A stretch of DNA of 64,000 nt from Puccinia triticina (Eukaryota > Basidiomycota > Pucciniomycetes > Pucciniales > Pucciniaceae), in contig NC_070561.1 of NCBI RefSeq assembly GCF_026914185.1, forward strand, positions 2,356,001 to 2,420,000. Direction: 5' to 3'. Below are positions 1-11,599 of this stretch, one piece after another (position 1 is the first letter of the stretch; every line of letters begins with the position of its first letter). The notes beneath the pieces were generated by a model, which ran no database searches, was not told the DNA's origin, and was given only the letters and a program-made list of their open reading frames with translations. Position numbers and translations under genes: made by a program.

Positions 1-2350
1 ACGCCTGGAACGTAGACCTGGTAGGCCCTTTTGAGATCCCGGCGGTTGGTGGAGGACTTTACGTACTCACCATCAGGGATATTGGATCTGGATACGCTGA
101 AGTGAAAATTCTGACCAAGAAAAGCAAGGCCGCTACGGTCCTAAAAGACACCATACTATGTCTCGAACGCCGAACTGAAAGACCTTTGAAAATCCTGCGA
201 TCCGACAATGGAGGAGAATTCAACAGCAAAGTCTTTGGAGATTTCCTATCCGCCAAGGGAATTACTGCCGAGCGGGCTGTTGCCTATCACCATTACCAAA
301 ACGGCACGATCGAGCGATTTAACCGTACTTTACAAGATATGGGTAGAACAATTCTTCTCGAAAGCACTCTCCCCAAAGAGTTTTGGGGTTTTGCTTTTGT
401 GTGGGCGTGTTATAGGCTAAACCGCATACCAAATGCCGCTAGCGGTGAAATCACTCCCTACGAACGATTCTTTGGGATTCAACCTAATCTTGATTGCATG
501 TGAACTTTTGGATCTGTAGCATTCATACATGTACAAGCAGAAAAACGCCGCAAACTAGACGATCGAGCTCTACAAGGCTACGCGGTATTTTATTTACCTG
601 ATTCAAAGGGGTGGGGATTTTGGGTTCCCGAGTTAGGGTCTTACTGCCACTCGGCCATCGCAACTTTTCCTAATTTTCCAAGCAACATCGATCTATCACC
701 CTCGTTTTCCCTGGCCAACAGTTTTGTTTTGCAATTGGGTAATTTCGATGACAAGCTTCTGGTCCAATCACAAGACATACTGGTCGACATCGCTATAAAC
801 CTCGTACCGGAGATTTTGGACGCATCGGTGCCCACAACATACAAGCAAGCAATTAAGGATATAGACGCACCAAAATGGATATCAGCCATTAATGAGGAAT
901 TATCTAATCTGGACCGACTTGGAGTTTGGTCATTGAAACCTGTACCGCCAGGGGTCAAGATCTTACGTGCTAAATGGGTATTTGTTAGGAAATTATCAGC
1001 GACTGGCGAAGTAATAAGGTTCAAGGCGAGGTACGTCGCAAAAGGTTTTGCGCAAATTGAAGGGGAGCATTTTAACGGCACTTTTGCTCCAACTGCTACT
1101 TTCGTTTCGATGTGATTGATACTCTCTGTTGCTGCACTCAAAGGTTGGCCAGTACACACTTTCGACTTCGTCGCCACTTACCTCAACTCGCCTATTGACG
1201 AGGAAGTTTGGGTAGCGGCCCCTGACGGGCTGAATGCACCGACGGGACACGCGTGTCTATTACACAAGGCACTATACGGGACCCAACAGGCTGCCCGGTG
1301 CTGGTGGCAGCATCTATCTGGTACGCTTCAACGCCTGGGGTACATTGCCTCCCAATTTTAAAAGCAGTATTTATGTCCTCAGCAAGCCTGATGGTCCATC
1401 CGTAATCTGGATCCATGTCAATGATGGGATAGTCACGGGGTCCTCGGAACGGATTCTTAGAGATCTTGAATCAGCTCTGTCCAACTGTCTCGAGATAAAA
1501 TGGTCATCATGCCTATCGGACATTGTCGGCCTCCAAGTAACACGAAAAACAGATAGCTTTTCTTTGTGTCAACCAAAATTAATATCCAAATTGCGGGACG
1601 GCATCAGCCACGCAAAGACGCCCTTGCCTACCAGAAATTTGCCCCTCAGCACGGCGGTAGACGCTGGCATAGATCCTGGAAAATACCTTTCCATCATTGG
1701 ATTTCTAAGTTACTTATCGGCAGGATCACGACCAGACATTACATTTGGGGTAAATTTTCTTTCACGTTTCTCGAAAAGTCCAGGCAACGAGCATTGGAAA
1801 TGCATCCGGCATTTGATCAACTACGTGGCAGCCACACAGGACCAAGTTCTTTGTCTTCGACCGGATACTAAGAGTCCACGGCTGGCGTGCTTCGCCGATG
1901 CAAACTGGGGGGGAGAATTTTCCCGGTCCAACTACGGTATTCTGATCCTATTTCACGGCTGCCCTATTCACTGGATAGCCAGGAGGCTGGCGACGATCGT
2001 GTCGTCAACGGCACACGCGGAATACATGGCTTTAGGGCACGGAACGAAGCAAGCCCTGTGGATCAGGCACCTTCTCACAGATATGACCGGTACGGAAACT
2101 GTGGTCAATGTATACTGCGATAACCAGGCGGCAGTCAAGATCTGCAGTGATGAGACCTCCAACAAACGGACCTGACATACAGATAGGGAGTTCTACATTA
2201 CTAACCAGGCGCTCTTCCGAAAACAAATAGCGCTTCAATGGATCAATACTAAACATCAATTTGCAGACATCTTCACCAAGAACCTTCCCCCGGTGACCCA
2301 CCAATTCCAAAAGACAATAGCTTTGGGAGCGGTCTCGTTGAGTGGGGGGT
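1..2350 (+). pseudogene. Ty1/copia retrotransposon pol, decayed (integrase, reverse transcriptase, RNase H)
   Basis: The element runs off the left edge, so gag and the 5' LTR are missing. In order I see the integrase core (DLVGPF at about 16-33, SDNGGEF at about 201-221, GTIERFNRT near 303-329), the copia RT region (AKWVFVRK near 970, KARYVAKGF near 1024, ALYGTQQAARCWW near 1270) and the RNase H end (CFADANWGG near 1890, STAHAEYMALGHG near 2005, YCDNQAAV near 2115). The frame is broken by TGA at 501, 1113 and 2173 and by a frame change near 1355-1360. Each TGA falls where the family normally has Arg or a basic residue, consistent with CGA-to-TGA transitions. The pol frame ends just before a purine-rich tract (GTGGGGGG) and the LTR. 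The copy cannot make a full polyprotein. Confidence 0.9.
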
Positions 2351-2594
2351 TGTTGTAGTACGGAGACGTAATATGACATTACGTCCCATACTACAGTAGT
2401 TGACGTAAGTCATGGTGTCATGACTTACCATAGACATGGGACTATCCCATGTTACTTGACTCGACTGCTGTTTGTATTTACATAATCCATGTATATAAAT
2501 ACAAACCTTGTTTCTCTCTTTTGTGTATTCTCATTCATTCTCTGTCTTCATTCACTTTCAATACACATGCTCTCACTGTCAGGCTCCAATAACA
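2351..2594 (+). repeat. 3' LTR of the left copia element
   Basis: Starts TGTTGTAGTACGG immediately after the polypurine tract at about 2342-2350 and ends CTCCAATAACA, giving the TG...CA termini expected of an LTR. Inside is a TATA-like TATATAAATAC near 2491 followed by a pyrimidine-rich stretch, as in copia U3/R. The first bases also form an inverted pair (TACGGAGACGTAATATG / CATTACGTCCCATA). The partner LTR is outside the window, so the exact 3' end and target duplication cannot be checked. Confidence 0.65.
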
Positions 2595-2602
2595 ACCTCT
2601 CA

Positions 2603-3465
2603 ATGACCGGTCATCCAGACTCCCAAGGTTATGTCCTCTTTGATGACCGGTTTTGGGCCGACATCTGAGGGTTGAGACCGATGTTGGCGTGAGTAGAAGA
2701 TTCCTCTTTGACGTCGTTTGACATTGGTGTTTTTGGAGAGGATGATAAGTGTTGATCCTAGTAGAGTACACAATTCGAAACACCCAATTTGCCTATGTTC
2801 AACGTGCCTAGCGTTGCTGATTTTAGCTGGAAGCTAACTGGCGCTCATAACCTGATAAGCTGAATGGAGCTGAGAACAGCAGGCACGATGCCGGGCGGTG
2901 TTTGAGGTTCGTGGAAGGATAAAGAAAGGAGTCCTTCCACGCCTGCTGCCTCAGGTAGCCTACATACAACATGTAACATGAGTGTGAAATGTACAAGTAT
3001 GAGTGAAACGTGGGAAAGCAGACATAAGAAACAAAAACCTGAGTATAAACTCAACATGACCAATCATCAAGAGGGTCTGTCCTCTTCAATGACCGGTTGG
3101 CCGGTCATCAAGAGGGTGTGTCCTCTTTGATGACCGGTTGAACCGTTCATCGAGAGGATGTGTCCTCTTCGATGACCGGTTGAACTGGTCATCAAGAGCA
3201 TGTGTCCTCTTCGATGACCGGTTGAACCGGTCATCGATAGGATGTGTGTCCTCTTTGATGACCGGTTGAACCGGTCATCAAGAGGTGAAGTCCTCTGGAT
3301 GGCCGGTCAGAACGGTCATCAAGAGGTTGTGTCTGGATGGCCGGTCCAACCGGTCATCCAGAGGTTGTGTCCTCAAAGATGATTGGTTGACCAGTCATCA
3401 AGGGGTTGTGTCCTTCTCGATGACCAGATGATCGGTCATCAAGAGGTGCAGCTTGATGACTGGGG
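2603..3465. repeat. Palindromic minisatellite, GACCGGTCATC type
   Basis: About ten units of roughly 42 bp (main array 3058-3465, one or two separate units at 2603-2655). Each unit is itself an imperfect palindrome: an ACCGGTCATCAAGAGG half, a short G/T-rich spacer, and a CCTCTTTGATGACCGGT half. Units drift (GTTCATCGAGAGG, CCAGTCATCAAGGGG) but keep pairing. The same palindrome recurs inside the TIR element at 14596-15456 and at 23926-24060. No coding potential is seen. Confidence 0.85.
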
Positions 3466-3494
3466 GGTGAGTACATACATATGTAGTCACTGAT

Positions 3495-3553
3495 ATATCA
3501 CCCGGAAATAGAGGTCCTGACCTCTATTTCCAAAATGGCGGGGGTGATATTTT
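3495..3553. repeat. Perfect 13-bp hairpin within a larger inverted repeat
   Basis: GGAAATAGAGGTC (3504-3516) and GACCTCTATTTCC (3519-3531) are exact reverse complements separated by two bases. Outside them TATATCACC and GGGTGATAT pair again. It probably marks the tip or end of a foldback element next to the satellite. No gene is visible here. Confidence 0.6.
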
Positions 3554-3852
3554 TTCGGTGATGTGGGGTAATGCATTTTACGATATCATTGGCAGCCCCA
3601 AACACCAAATAAACAGGTGTGATACCCCGGGCGCCCCCCGTTATAAATTGCCCAATTTATCACGGGCCTAAATAAATTGTCTTTGACAACTCCCAAAAAA
3701 AAAAATTTGGGAAAACGACTCCCAACACCAGTTGTGGTGACGCATATATGGGAGTTTTTTTCCCAAAATATGGGATTTGTTTTTCCAAGTTCCTATCTTT
3801 AAGGAAAAACTGTTAATTTTAACAGAAAATATCAAATTTTCAATACATTATA

Positions 3853-3964
3853 CACCAGGAAAAAACAATTAGCACTTGTCAACAAGTGACATAGCAAAGT
3901 ACCAAGGCCCCTTTGTAATTTTTTATGTCACTTGCAGACAAGTGATCATTGTTTTTTCCTGGTG
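3853..3964. mobile_element. 112-bp foldback MITE, termini CACCAGGAAAAAACAAT
   Basis: The two ends are inverted copies about 40 bases long: CACCAGGAAAAAACAATTAG, then CACTTGTCAACAAGTGACATA on the left, mirrored on the right by TATGTCACTTGCAGACAAGTG and CATTGTTTTTTCCTGGTG. Each arm carries its own small ACTTGT...ACAAGT palindrome. No transposase is encoded. The same termini bound the larger element at 10715-11599. A target duplication is not evident. Confidence 0.75.
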
Positions 3965-5219
3965 AATTACAATATGTTTTTGGCTGTGTAGATGAAAAAT
4001 GGCCTGTATTGGCTGTTATAGAGGGTATTTTATGTTATTTTCTAAGCCCTCAAGGTCATAGTTAACTTTTGTTGGCAAAATTGATAACCATATTTCTGGT
4101 ATTGTAACTTATTTTTCAATACTTTATGATACTTTCAGTTAACAGGTAACTGTAACGGCCCACCATTGCTCCAAACCAAAAGGAGTGTCTGGATATCCCT
4201 TGGTAGTCACCCTCTTTCCAAACAGCCAAGAGGAATTTGGTGAGGTGTTGGCAGATCCTGGAAGCATCCACCAGGTGAGACTTTGACGCACTGTCCAGGA
4301 GACTTTGACACACTGTCCAGAGAGTGCCAGAGTCTAATTTTATGTTGTTCTGGGTTGGATGTGAGTCAGATATGGATTAGGAAATGATTGATAAATTCTT
4401 CAGAAGTCAATGGGAAGAGTGTCAGAAGTGATGTGGAATTGTCACATGACCTTGTGCAATGTTGTATAGAACCATTTAATTTTCTAAGGATAACTTAATC
4501 ACAACCTGTAATGAAATGATAGTTAATTATTAAACATTTATGGTGAATTTCTTTTGATCAATTTCTCTATGTGCAAGGGGTTTCACACAACGTGAATGTG
4601 CTTTGTGGGGGCTTCAATGGCTTTCTGAGCTGTCACAATGTTGCTCCAGTCTACCATGCTTAGCCAGAGATTTTGCCCTCCAGTAGCAGCCTTGAAATTT
4701 AAAATTAGAGGGAAGCAGTCTAGTTTGTCTTCATGCATTTAGCTCCCTCCTCTATTTTCCCATCTGGGGCAGTGGACACTAGGGTTGCAGTTGCACAAGA
4801 AAACAGAATCTGAAGTCAAAACAAAGTTAAACCTCAAGGTGAATGTGATAGAAATAGAATAGAAAAGGCAGGCTTTTGGCCAGCTGTGCTGGCTTCAAGG
4901 CTGGCACAGTGTCTCATTGTCAAACCAACAGCTCCAACCTGTTCAACTTAGAAGTGAGAGATGGTTGCAAAAGGTGGCTCTATTCCAGCACATCATATAC
5001 AGATCCCACCCAATTTGCACATCAGCCCTTATGAGCAGTTTTATACATTTTCATCATAACTCGAAAGCAGGACAGATATGTATCTGAAAGATTGAATGGA
5101 TCCTAGTGAAACCTGACTTTGTGCCGCTAGAATTTGCTAAGCCTAAAAACTACACCGGGGCAATGTGGCAGCTGAGTTTTGGCCAGAGAGTAGAGTAAGG
5201 CAGTGCGTCAGCATAAATG
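3965..5219. other. Non-coding stretch, no gene recognised
   Basis: AT-rich sequence with short open frames only. A small inverted motif near 4310 (CTGTCCAGAGAGTGCCAG) resembles the CACTCTC..GAGAGTG motif seen at 47264 and 58628. The last few hundred bases are presumably the 3' flank of the NAS2-type gene. No reliable exon was found. Confidence 0.5.
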
Positions 5220-6023
5220 CTATGATTGCCAGCCAACAGCGGAGGAGAAGATCAGAAGAACAAGCAGAAAGTCACTAAACCCTAACAATCCTCTTCCTCC
5301 CCAGCCAGAATGAGGCTTGAGTTCCTTGGAGATCATAGTTTTTTTACCTTCCTCGAAACGAAAGCAGACTACAGTGATACTTCTGCCTTCATTCTCAGCA
5401 ACCAGTTTACCGAGAGCCTGTAACCGATCATGGTTCTGAGCATTCAGGTGTCCAAAACGCACTATTTGGTCATGGATTTTCAGGCCGGCTTGTTGAGCAG
5501 GTGAATCGGGTGCAACGACGTCGACCTGAGCAAAAGGTATCATAGAGCTCAACGAAGAACCGTTTGTTGAGACGTCTTTTGTCGAAGGAGGTGCAGAGGA
5601 ATCGCCTTCCTTGGGCAAAAGTAGTGGTAATGTTTGTGCCAGTTGATCGACAATCGCTCGATGATCGTTTTTCAGTTCGCAGATTCTTGCCCTTGCTACT
5701 CGAACGGAAGCCAGATCAGGAACATCGTCTCGGGGAAACCCACTTGCGTCGGTCAATGGTGAACTCAGGTCGATCGAATTAGCAGATAGCACGTCGTATT
5801 GCTGGCCTAGCTCGGCTTCGATTTGTCGTTTGTGCTGTGGGAAGGTCACAATGTTTGGCTGTTGGTTTTTGGTTGGTTGGTTGATTGATTGATTGAGAAG
5901 GAACATAAGATATTTTACCTCAGACAAAGCTGCAACGCGGCCTGCTGGAGTTGACTCGGCCGAGACGGGGGATGCAACGTAAGGAGTCCTGAGTGTTGCC
6001 TCATGAATCGAGCGTCCCATCAT
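5220..6023 (-). CDS. NAS2: 26S proteasome regulatory-particle assembly chaperone, NAS2/PSMD9 (p27) type
   Basis: The family binds the C-terminus of the proteasome ATPase Rpt5 during base assembly. The N-terminal helical part is visible (KRQIEAELGQQYDVLSANSI, then LTDASGFPRDDV and VRVARARICELKNDHRAIVD, the family signature), followed by a PDZ-like domain (FAQVDVVAPDSPAQQAGLKI, DQIVRFGHLNA, LQALGKLVAENEGRSITV) and the diagnostic end GWGGRGLLG. One intron is clear at 5835-5918 (GTAAAA...CCACAG, 84 bp); it is a multiple of three without a stop, so unspliced RNA would still read through. After GLLG the frame runs into a hydrophobic tail unlike the family's short end, so a last intron (possible donor at GTTTAG near 5290, acceptor near 5220) may exist. 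Start taken at the first of two adjacent ATGs; about 239 residues after splicing. Confidence 0.88.
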   Translation of the reverse strand: MMGRSIHEATLRTPYVASPVSAESTPAGRVAALSEVKYLMFLLNQSINQPTKNQQPNIVTFPQHKRQIEAELGQQYDVLSANSIDLSSPLTDASGFPRDDVPDLASVRVARARICELKNDHRAIVDQLAQTLPLLLPKEGDSSAPPSTKDVSTNGSSLSSMIPFAQVDVVAPDSPAQQAGLKIHDQIVRFGHLNAQNHDRLQALGKLVAENEGRSITVVCFRFEEGKKTMISKELKPHSGWGGRGLLGFSDFLLVLLIFSSAVGWQS

Positions 6024-6405
6024 GGCCGAAGTGTTCAGGAACTGTTATTGTGGAAGCGTTAATGGTGGGATCCTGGGGACCGGAGGTGTGCGCGAATATG
6101 AGTTGTCACTTGCGGATCGGGCAGTATCATGGGCGATTGACGAGGCGCTTCCCTTTCAAGGGGTCCCCCTGAGCACTCCTGAAGACCACAAACACAAATC
6201 CATACACCCACCAGCTCAAGCAGACAGTCAACAAGACCAGACACTAGGCATGCGTTTCAACCGACGGCTTCACTGATATACACACGAACCCAAACCCTCT
6301 CGACAACCAAACGGCCATCGATTCCGTCCTCAACTTACCGGTTTATTCTTCTCGTTAAACTCAAAGAACGAAAGCTTTCAATTGCAATCGAACGACCCTC
6401 TCACG
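6024..6405. promoter_or_regulatory. Shared divergent promoter between NAS2 and ICE2 genes
   Basis: The 382 bases between the two start codons must hold both promoters and 5' leaders. No TATA box is obvious. The ICE2-proximal half is pyrimidine-rich (TCTCGACAACC, CAACTTACC), common upstream of fungal starts. An open frame crosses this stretch but has no family resemblance and I treat it as chance. Confidence 0.5.
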
Positions 6406-8475
6406 ATGATTAACCGCCTAATCACCAGGGCTGGCCGGACAGCCTCGTTTCTTCAAGTCCTACTGTACCTCCCACTAGCTCTTGATGTTTGTTAACAAAG
6501 AATCGGATATTATTATCTTGGATGTCATGGTTCGTGAGCCCCAATATTCAAACATTAAGGCTGATTTTTTGTGCCATATGACCCATCAGATTGCAGGCAA
6601 AGAATGCTTTTTGGCTTTATCCGCTGTGAGCGAGCCCTTGAAAAGGCTAGATTTAACTGTTCAGTTCGTTGACTGACCAATCCTCACATATCTGCACATG
6701 AATACGACATGTTATTCTCTCGGGCTTCGTACGATATATTCGCGCTTTTTCGATGTCTGGATCACGAAACGATGGGACAAAAATTACCAAAACAAGTCTT
6801 TGGCATTGTACTATTCGGCGCTTTCTACGTTATATCTCATTTTCAGAAACACGCGATTTGCATTTGTGTCTAAAGTAGTTGAGTGCTTGATCTTGTTTTG
6901 CAATTTGAACCCTTTCTTATCCCACTCAAAACCCCCGTCGCCGATGGTCCAAATCTCTTCCGAAGGGTTTTCTAACCGATAACCTCAGTTTGGGCTGCTT
7001 CAAAATCTAGTCATTCCAACCTTCCTACTATTTTGGCTCAATATTTATTCATCAGATGAAAGTAAGATCGGCAGCCCAATCCTGGGTAGCAACTTGGTAG
7101 GACGAATCTTGTCGTTGTGGGAGGTTGTTTTGACCTGGTCAACTCCAGTCTTTGTTTTATTAGAAGGAATGTGAGCTTGAAGTTTTCCCTCATGATTTAC
7201 CTGTGAAGAGGACGGGAAATACCAGGCATCAACAATGATACTTATTCCCTGAGTTGACTTTCGAACAGCTCGACATTACTCTGCATTCAATCAGTTGGGC
7301 AGATATCGCGCTACATAGTTGAAGCGAAAAACGAATCGTATTCATTCGTATTCCTTGTATTGTCAGCAGCGGTCTATGTCGGATCGGCCTACTTCCTATT
7401 CGACTCATACACATACGCGGCCCGAGAAAGTCTGTCGGCTACATTGATCGGCGTTAGTGTCACGAGTGTCGTGTTCTTGAGTGGAATCGCCATCAGCAAT
7501 CGGAAAGGAAATGTAGTCGAGACAAGCTTGATGATGGCTTATCTTAGCTACAACATATATTGTGCGTCTGATCAGAACCCTCATCATCGGCTGGATGTCA
7601 TCCCTCATGCGGACACTGAATCAAATGTTGTCTTCTCTATTTGCCAATGGATCGTTTCATATCTTTCCGCGGAACGTGTCGGTCGGGTCAAACAAAATAG
7701 GGCTATCATCAGAAAAACTGGACCCAGTTTCGTTCTTCAGCTCGTTCAAATCCGAGGCCGTACCGCCGCTTCCCCCGATGATTCTCCGCTCGTCTGTGAT
7801 TCATTTTCTTTCCAATTTTTCGATATCACACCTCACTTATGAACCAATCTCGTGCCTCAATCGTCCACTAGTGCAACGGCTATCATCGGTTTCGTGTCGA
7901 CAACTTTCGGAGCAGGGCTCGACTTCTTATTGGCATGTTCATCTGCACTGCCGTTGCCGGTGTTCATCAACCTCTTATATCGCGTCGTAGCGCTATACGG
8001 AGCGAGTCGAATTGTCGTTGCCATCAAACGTGCCAATAGCGGCTTTGCTTACACTCGTCGTTTGAGCGATGAAGAACCCATGGTCAGAATCATGACGGTT
8101 ATAGTCTCTTACTCCCGATTTGTTCTTGTATGTCTTCCATCAACAATCCCCACTCAGAACTACTAACATCTCCTAGGGCCAGTTTCGGGCCACTGAATTA
8201 CATTTTTTTTTTTTTGGACTGGGTCATAGATCTCTGTCTACACACATCTACTGCTGCTTAATAATGAAGGGCATCAAGTCTTTTGGAGATGGTAAGAACG
8301 GTTTCTATTTTTGATTGCCCTGATTTATCTGTCCAGTAAACATCTCCTTTGATTTGGAAATAGGATCAATGTCTTCGTCACATTGGGTTTATGGGGTGTA
8401 GAATTGATGATTGGCAAAGAGGAAGGTCAGTATTTCATATGTGTCCCATCTCTGTCTTCCTTTATTGAGCCTTAA
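6406..8475 (+). CDS. ICE2: ICE2-family multispanning ER membrane protein
   Basis: ICE2 proteins keep cortical ER shape and inheritance and act at ER-lipid droplet contacts. Recognisable exon pieces in order: FLQVLLYLPLALDV (6406-6490), KECFLALSA (6597-6625), SLALYYSALSTLYLIFRNTR (from 6797), LWEVVLTWSTPVFVLLEG (to 7170), STLLCIQSVGQISRYIVEAK with further hydrophobic spans (7269 to about 7561), PPLPPMILRS (to about 7785), ATAIIGFVSTTFGAGLDFLL and YGASRIVVAIKRANSGF (about 7866-8129), VYTHLLLLNNEGHQVFWRW (8230-8291), INVFVTLGLWGVELMIGKEE (from 8364). Phases agree across most joins. Less certain are the introns around 7562-7727 and 7785-7865 (weak donors) and the last exon, which reads in frame to TAA at 8473. 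Many short exons explain why no long open frame exists. Confidence 0.82.
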
Positions 8476-9480
8476 CATTCGTGTCTGATCCAAAATCCAT
8501 TTTTCAAAACCATCCTGCTCTTTACAGGGGATAATGATAGTATTGTGACTGGATTGGGTCTTAAATTGGATTAGTTTTCTTCTATCACTCGCTCCCAATT
8601 TTTGGCTTTAACAAAAGGCAATGCCCCAGAAAGTCTGCCAACATGTATATTATATCCTCAAAGCCATCCGGATTTCAATTAATCATCCCACTTCTAAGCT
8701 GCTGTATAGGTGTTGTAAAACGGACCCGATGTCTGTGAAAAATATCAAGAGGTCTTGGTCTCACTCCTTTGATGCTAATTGGACACTTTCAACTACTTAA
8801 ACCGCCGCAGTAGGATCCTTCAAGTGACTCCTATTGAGGGGCAGATTTCGATTGTACATACTTCCTTGCATTTAATGACCCAGGTGTGGCTCTGAAGGGT
8901 CCGGAAGCACTATGCTTCAACCTAGATTGCAAAGCAGGATAGGGCACTTCACACTAGGCACTTGTTATGTTGACAATGAGATGTGTTAGACTTTATTGCA
9001 CTTTGTAAGGGTAGTTATATGAATTTTGTAGGTATTGTGTGATGTGTAGTGATAAAGTGTGATGGGTAGGGCTGGACCCCAACCACAGCCCAGTTGGGTC
9101 TACCCAACTAACCTGGTTGGGTGGGCACAGGAGGGGATTTTGCCAAGAAATACCCAACCTCTTTGGTTGGGTGAGGTCAAGGGATATCCAACTGTTACCA
9201 ACTTCTTATTGCATGTATTGATCAACTCAGAAACCCCCAGAAGGGAAAAAAGAAGGAAAGATGAATGGTTGCACATGATTTTTTACAAGCCCACTTGTAT
9301 TTAATTGTAGGAAATGGAGAAAAAAATATAATCAAAACTTATTACATTCAATTTCATTTTGATGTATATGGTCATAAGAGATGGGGTCTAACATCTCAAT
9401 TGAGTGGTACCACCCTTTGAGACAGATGAGACTTTCTATTGACTGAGCAGTAAGACTGCTGTACTGAGGAGGTTTACAAC
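8476..9480. other. Intergenic stretch, short ACCCAAC/GTTGGGT repeats
   Basis: No gene is recognised. Between about 9085 and 9200 the motif ACCCAAC and its complement GTTGGGT occur repeatedly in both orientations, suggesting a decayed foldback repeat. The start of the stretch is the 3' flank of the ICE2 gene. Confidence 0.45.
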
Positions 9481-9708
9481 TTGTTTCTCACACCACCAGA
9501 ACTTGAACTCTTCAAAGAAGGAATATTTACCAAGAGCCAGAACTCATCATTTGCTTCAAGAGAAGATGCCTCCATGGACACAATCTTTGACTTTGATTTG
9601 ATGGAAACTCCTCCTGAGCAGCCCAGCCACGTAATTGACATTGATGCAATTGAAGACAACAAAGCTGATGAATTCAACTGGGATCCACAAGATCTCTTGG
9701 TCTCTTAA
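9460..9708 (+). CDS. Possible last exon of an unrecognised acidic protein
   Basis: An open frame of about 75 codons ends with a strongly acidic tail (VIDIDAIEDNKADEFNWDPQ). Upstream, CTGAG followed by GAGGTTTACAAC near 9465 could be an acceptor. I do not recognise the family and no upstream exon was found. It could be chance or part of a decayed transposon gene. Confidence 0.22.
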   Translation, partial: CTEEVYNLFLTPPELELFKEGIFTKSQNSSFASREDASMDTIFDFDLMETPPEQPSHVIDIDAIEDNKADEFNWDPQDLLVS

Positions 9709-10714
9709 TCTCATTCCATATTATGTTTTCTCCCTTGTGTTGCATGTACCTACTTAGAATAGTGCTATGAAAACAAAAATATCATCTCTTTCTAAAAAAG
9801 ACACACACTGGAACTGGCGCCCCCCACCAAAGGCGCCATGTTTTGGTGGCAACAACCATATAGGGGAAGTTTCAATTGTTGAGATTCTTAATGTTTGGGC
9901 TCAATAAAAAATGTTTTTGATGGTCATTTTTACGCTGAGGAAATATTAAGAGAAATATTAAATTTGGGAAATTCAATTTTTGTGTCCTAAAAATTAAAAT
10001 ACAGGCCCTTAGATTTTCATATTGGTAATCTTATGTAGTTCCTACAAATATGTGCAATGCTCTTTCCTTGGTCTCTCAAATCCCTGGCTTCTTTTTACAG
10101 GGAAAAACATGAGGGAAAGACTAAGAAAAGTTTGTGTTTTGATGAAACAAATTAGTTCTAAAAAAAGTGCTTGGTTTTGCCTACATACCTGGGGCCATGA
10201 GATCACATACTGCTAAGACAAAAATACACTTGGTGTCAATTTTGATTGGCTTTGAACTACTCATGTTTGGTATAATTGAGTCACCAAGTTATTTCTTTGG
10301 CATTATTGATGACTAAAGTTCAGAAAATGGAAATATCACTAACAAATTCCAGACCTCAGGCTCAAACTCCTTAGTGTTTGATTGGCATTTCCAGGCTCTT
10401 TTGATTAGGAATTCTGTGGTAAAATTGTACTTGTAAAATACTAAATGCCCATTGTCAATTTCACTTGTGATTTTGTTTTGTGTTTTCAGTTGAACTATCT
10501 CCATCATGCTGTGGAAAGGGGGAATAATGTCAGCCCAATCACTGGGTTGAAATATTCCAACCTGTGTATCAGGATTTCATAACTCCTCTCACATGTTATC
10601 TGGGTTACAGTAAGACCATTAATTCTTTTTTGAGGAAGCACCATTTTTCCCATCTCTATCACAAGGGTCCTAATTAAAAAAAAACACAGTTGAAGTCAAT
10701 CAATCTTCTAAGCT
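9709..10714. other. AT-rich non-coding stretch
   Basis: No gene is seen. A short palindrome lies near 9817 (GGCGCC...GGCGCC with CCACCAAA/TTTTGGTGG flanks). The rest is AT-rich with scattered stops in all frames. Confidence 0.45.
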
Positions 10715-11599
10715 CACCAGGAAAATAAAATAGTCAGTTGATGACAAGTGACATTACACCAGCTCCAGCCAGCTACCCACCATCTATCCAATATCTACCC
10801 CAATCTCCCAACAATCTCCTCAACTTCCAAAATTTAACAAGGAGGTCCTGTTCAATTTTTGATGAGTCCAACTGATTCTCAGTTCTGTTCAGCTGATACT
10901 CAGCTTTGGTACCCAGCTCATACTCAGCTTTTCTGCCCAGCTCATACTCAGCTTTTTCACACAGCTCACTCTCAGAATTGGAATAAAGCCTTTTGACCAG
11001 TCCTTGCCCAGGTGATGCTCAGTTTTGTACTAGTCCTGGCGTAGCTGATGCTCAGCTTTGTACCAGTCCTTTCTCAGCCTTCTCATAGTCCTGTCACAGC
11101 TGATGCTCATCTTTGGCCCAGTCCTGGGCCAGCTGGCCAGCTGATGCTCAGCTTGCTGAGTATCAGCTGAGCCAGGCCAGGGAAAAAGATGGGAATCAGC
11201 TTGGACAGGATCAGAGCTGAAAATCAGCTAGGATAAGGCCAAAGATGAGCATCAGCTGAGCCAGCCCACATCCAAGGCTGAGCATCAGCTGTGCCAGGGC
11301 CAAAGATGATCATCAGGTGGCCATTTCCAAAGCTGAGCATCAGCTGGGCCAGGGGAAAAACTGAGTATCATCTGAGCCAGGGTAAAAGCTGAGCATCAGC
11401 TGAGCCAGGGTAAAAGCTGAGCATCAGCTGGGCCAGGGCCAAAGCTGAGCATCATCTGGTTTTTTCACATTGAGTGCTTTGATCCTGACACCTATCATGT
11501 GAGCCCCAGATGTGCTGGTGGAGAGGAGCAGCATTGGAGCTGAAAACAAAGCTGTGTCATGTCACTTGCCATCAAGTGACTACTTTTTTTTTCCTGGTG
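10715..11599. mobile_element. 885-bp non-autonomous TIR element with inverted minisatellite interior
   Basis: Left end CACCAGGAAAATAAAATAG then GTTGATGACAAGTGACAT; right end, read on the other strand, CACCAGGAAAAAAAAAGTAG then CTTGATGGCAAGTGACAT. These termini match those of the 112-bp element at 3853-3964. The interior is almost wholly repeats: from about 10870 to 11160 units of AGCTGATGCTCAGCTTTG type on the plus strand, and from about 11165 to 11460 the complement (AAAGCTGAGCATCAGCTG), making one giant imperfect hairpin. No transposase is encoded. No clear target duplication. Confidence 0.75.

Noticed and set aside
2603..3465. CRISPR-like regular repeats
   Set aside because: Units are contiguous degenerate palindromes without unique spacers, no cas genes are present, and the genome is clearly eukaryotic.
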